Source: Bryopsis sp. KO-2023 (taxonomy: Eukaryota > Chlorophyta > Ulvophyceae > Bryopsidales > Bryopsidaceae). Taken from it: a stretch of DNA of 64,000 bases. Positions 63,746 through 64,000 of the stretch are shown in pieces; position 1 is the stretch's first letter; the number at the start of each line of letters is the position of its first letter. The translations under genes and the position numbers were made by a program. The DNA lies in the NCBI GenBank assembly GCA_030272585.1, contig BSYQ01000001.1:4154001-4218000 (forward strand). Direction: 5' to 3'. The notes beneath the pieces were generated by a model. The model was not told the origin of the DNA and searched no databases. It saw only the letters and a list, made by a program, of their open reading frames with translations.

Positions 63746-64000
63746 GTTAATAAAAATAAACATCTTATCGGCAATCCGTCCAGGCCGACCACTCGACGCG
63801 AGGGATCTCGGAACGCAGAAGTTGAGAAATGTGTGTGCCGCGTTTGTATCAACCGGGCGACGCTTATCGACGAGTCGTCAGAGAGGAAGCGAGCAAAAGG
63901 AAAAAAAAACAATCGGGTGGGAAATTTTTTGCGTCAAAAAAGAATTACTCCTCGATTACGCCATTCGGGCAGCGGTTCAGAATTCTTGACAGAAACACGA
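63746..64000. other. Upstream region of the RING-H2 gene
   Basis: Promoter/5' UTR of the RING-H2 gene. The frame 63634-63912 (-) is a shadow of exon 1. Nothing else is seen. Confidence 0.4.

Overview
This is a eukaryotic nuclear window, and the best reading is a green-lineage alga, probably a streptophyte-type or prasinophyte-type flagellate. Genes are broken by GT-AG introns (a few GC-AG), carry no bacterial operon features, and have AT-rich, homopolymer-rich introns. The lineage call rests on plant-type genes: a nuclear chloroplast SecY (SCY1, plastid-encoded in red-lineage algae), ALDH22A1, a plastid PsbP-domain protein, a plastid DUF1499 protein and a plant-like FAX/TMEM14 protein. The species is not determinable from the window.

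Layout from left to right: the 3' end of a class-3 lipase (1-100); a gene-poor AT-rich stretch; a Cys-rich membrane protein (-); PEX10 (-); a conserved type I membrane protein (+); SRRM1, a PWI and RS-domain splicing factor (+); VPS22/SNF8 of ESCRT-II (-); ALDH22A1 (+); a plastid DUF1499 protein (-); a small unknown gene (-); a myristoylatable F-box-like LRR protein (+); a PsbP-domain protein (-); a secreted Pro-rich tandem-repeat glycoprotein (+); a plastid EF-hand protein (-); SCY1 (+); a DUF2301 membrane protein (-); a 73-aa small gene (+); a secreted acidic Pro/Glu protein with a probable 4-nt micro-exon (+); V-ATPase subunit B (+); an armadillo-repeat protein (-); a long TPR/NUA-like coiled-coil protein (-); a receptor-type TKL kinase (+) with a FAX/TMEM14 gene nested antisense in one intron; and a membrane RING-H2 protein (-).

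For most genes the exon chain was rebuilt by hand, and every junction was required to keep codon phase. Several genes face each other head to head across only 80-210 bp (VPS22/ALDH22A1, EF-hand/SCY1, DUF2301/73-aa gene), suggesting shared promoters. Five of the genes between 19 and 38 kb carry plastid-type N-termini.

The points most worth a second look are the 4-nt micro-exon, the 48-bp repeat that leaves all six frames open for about 400 bp, the GC-AG intron whose retention would remove the kinase domain, and the nested antisense FAX gene.
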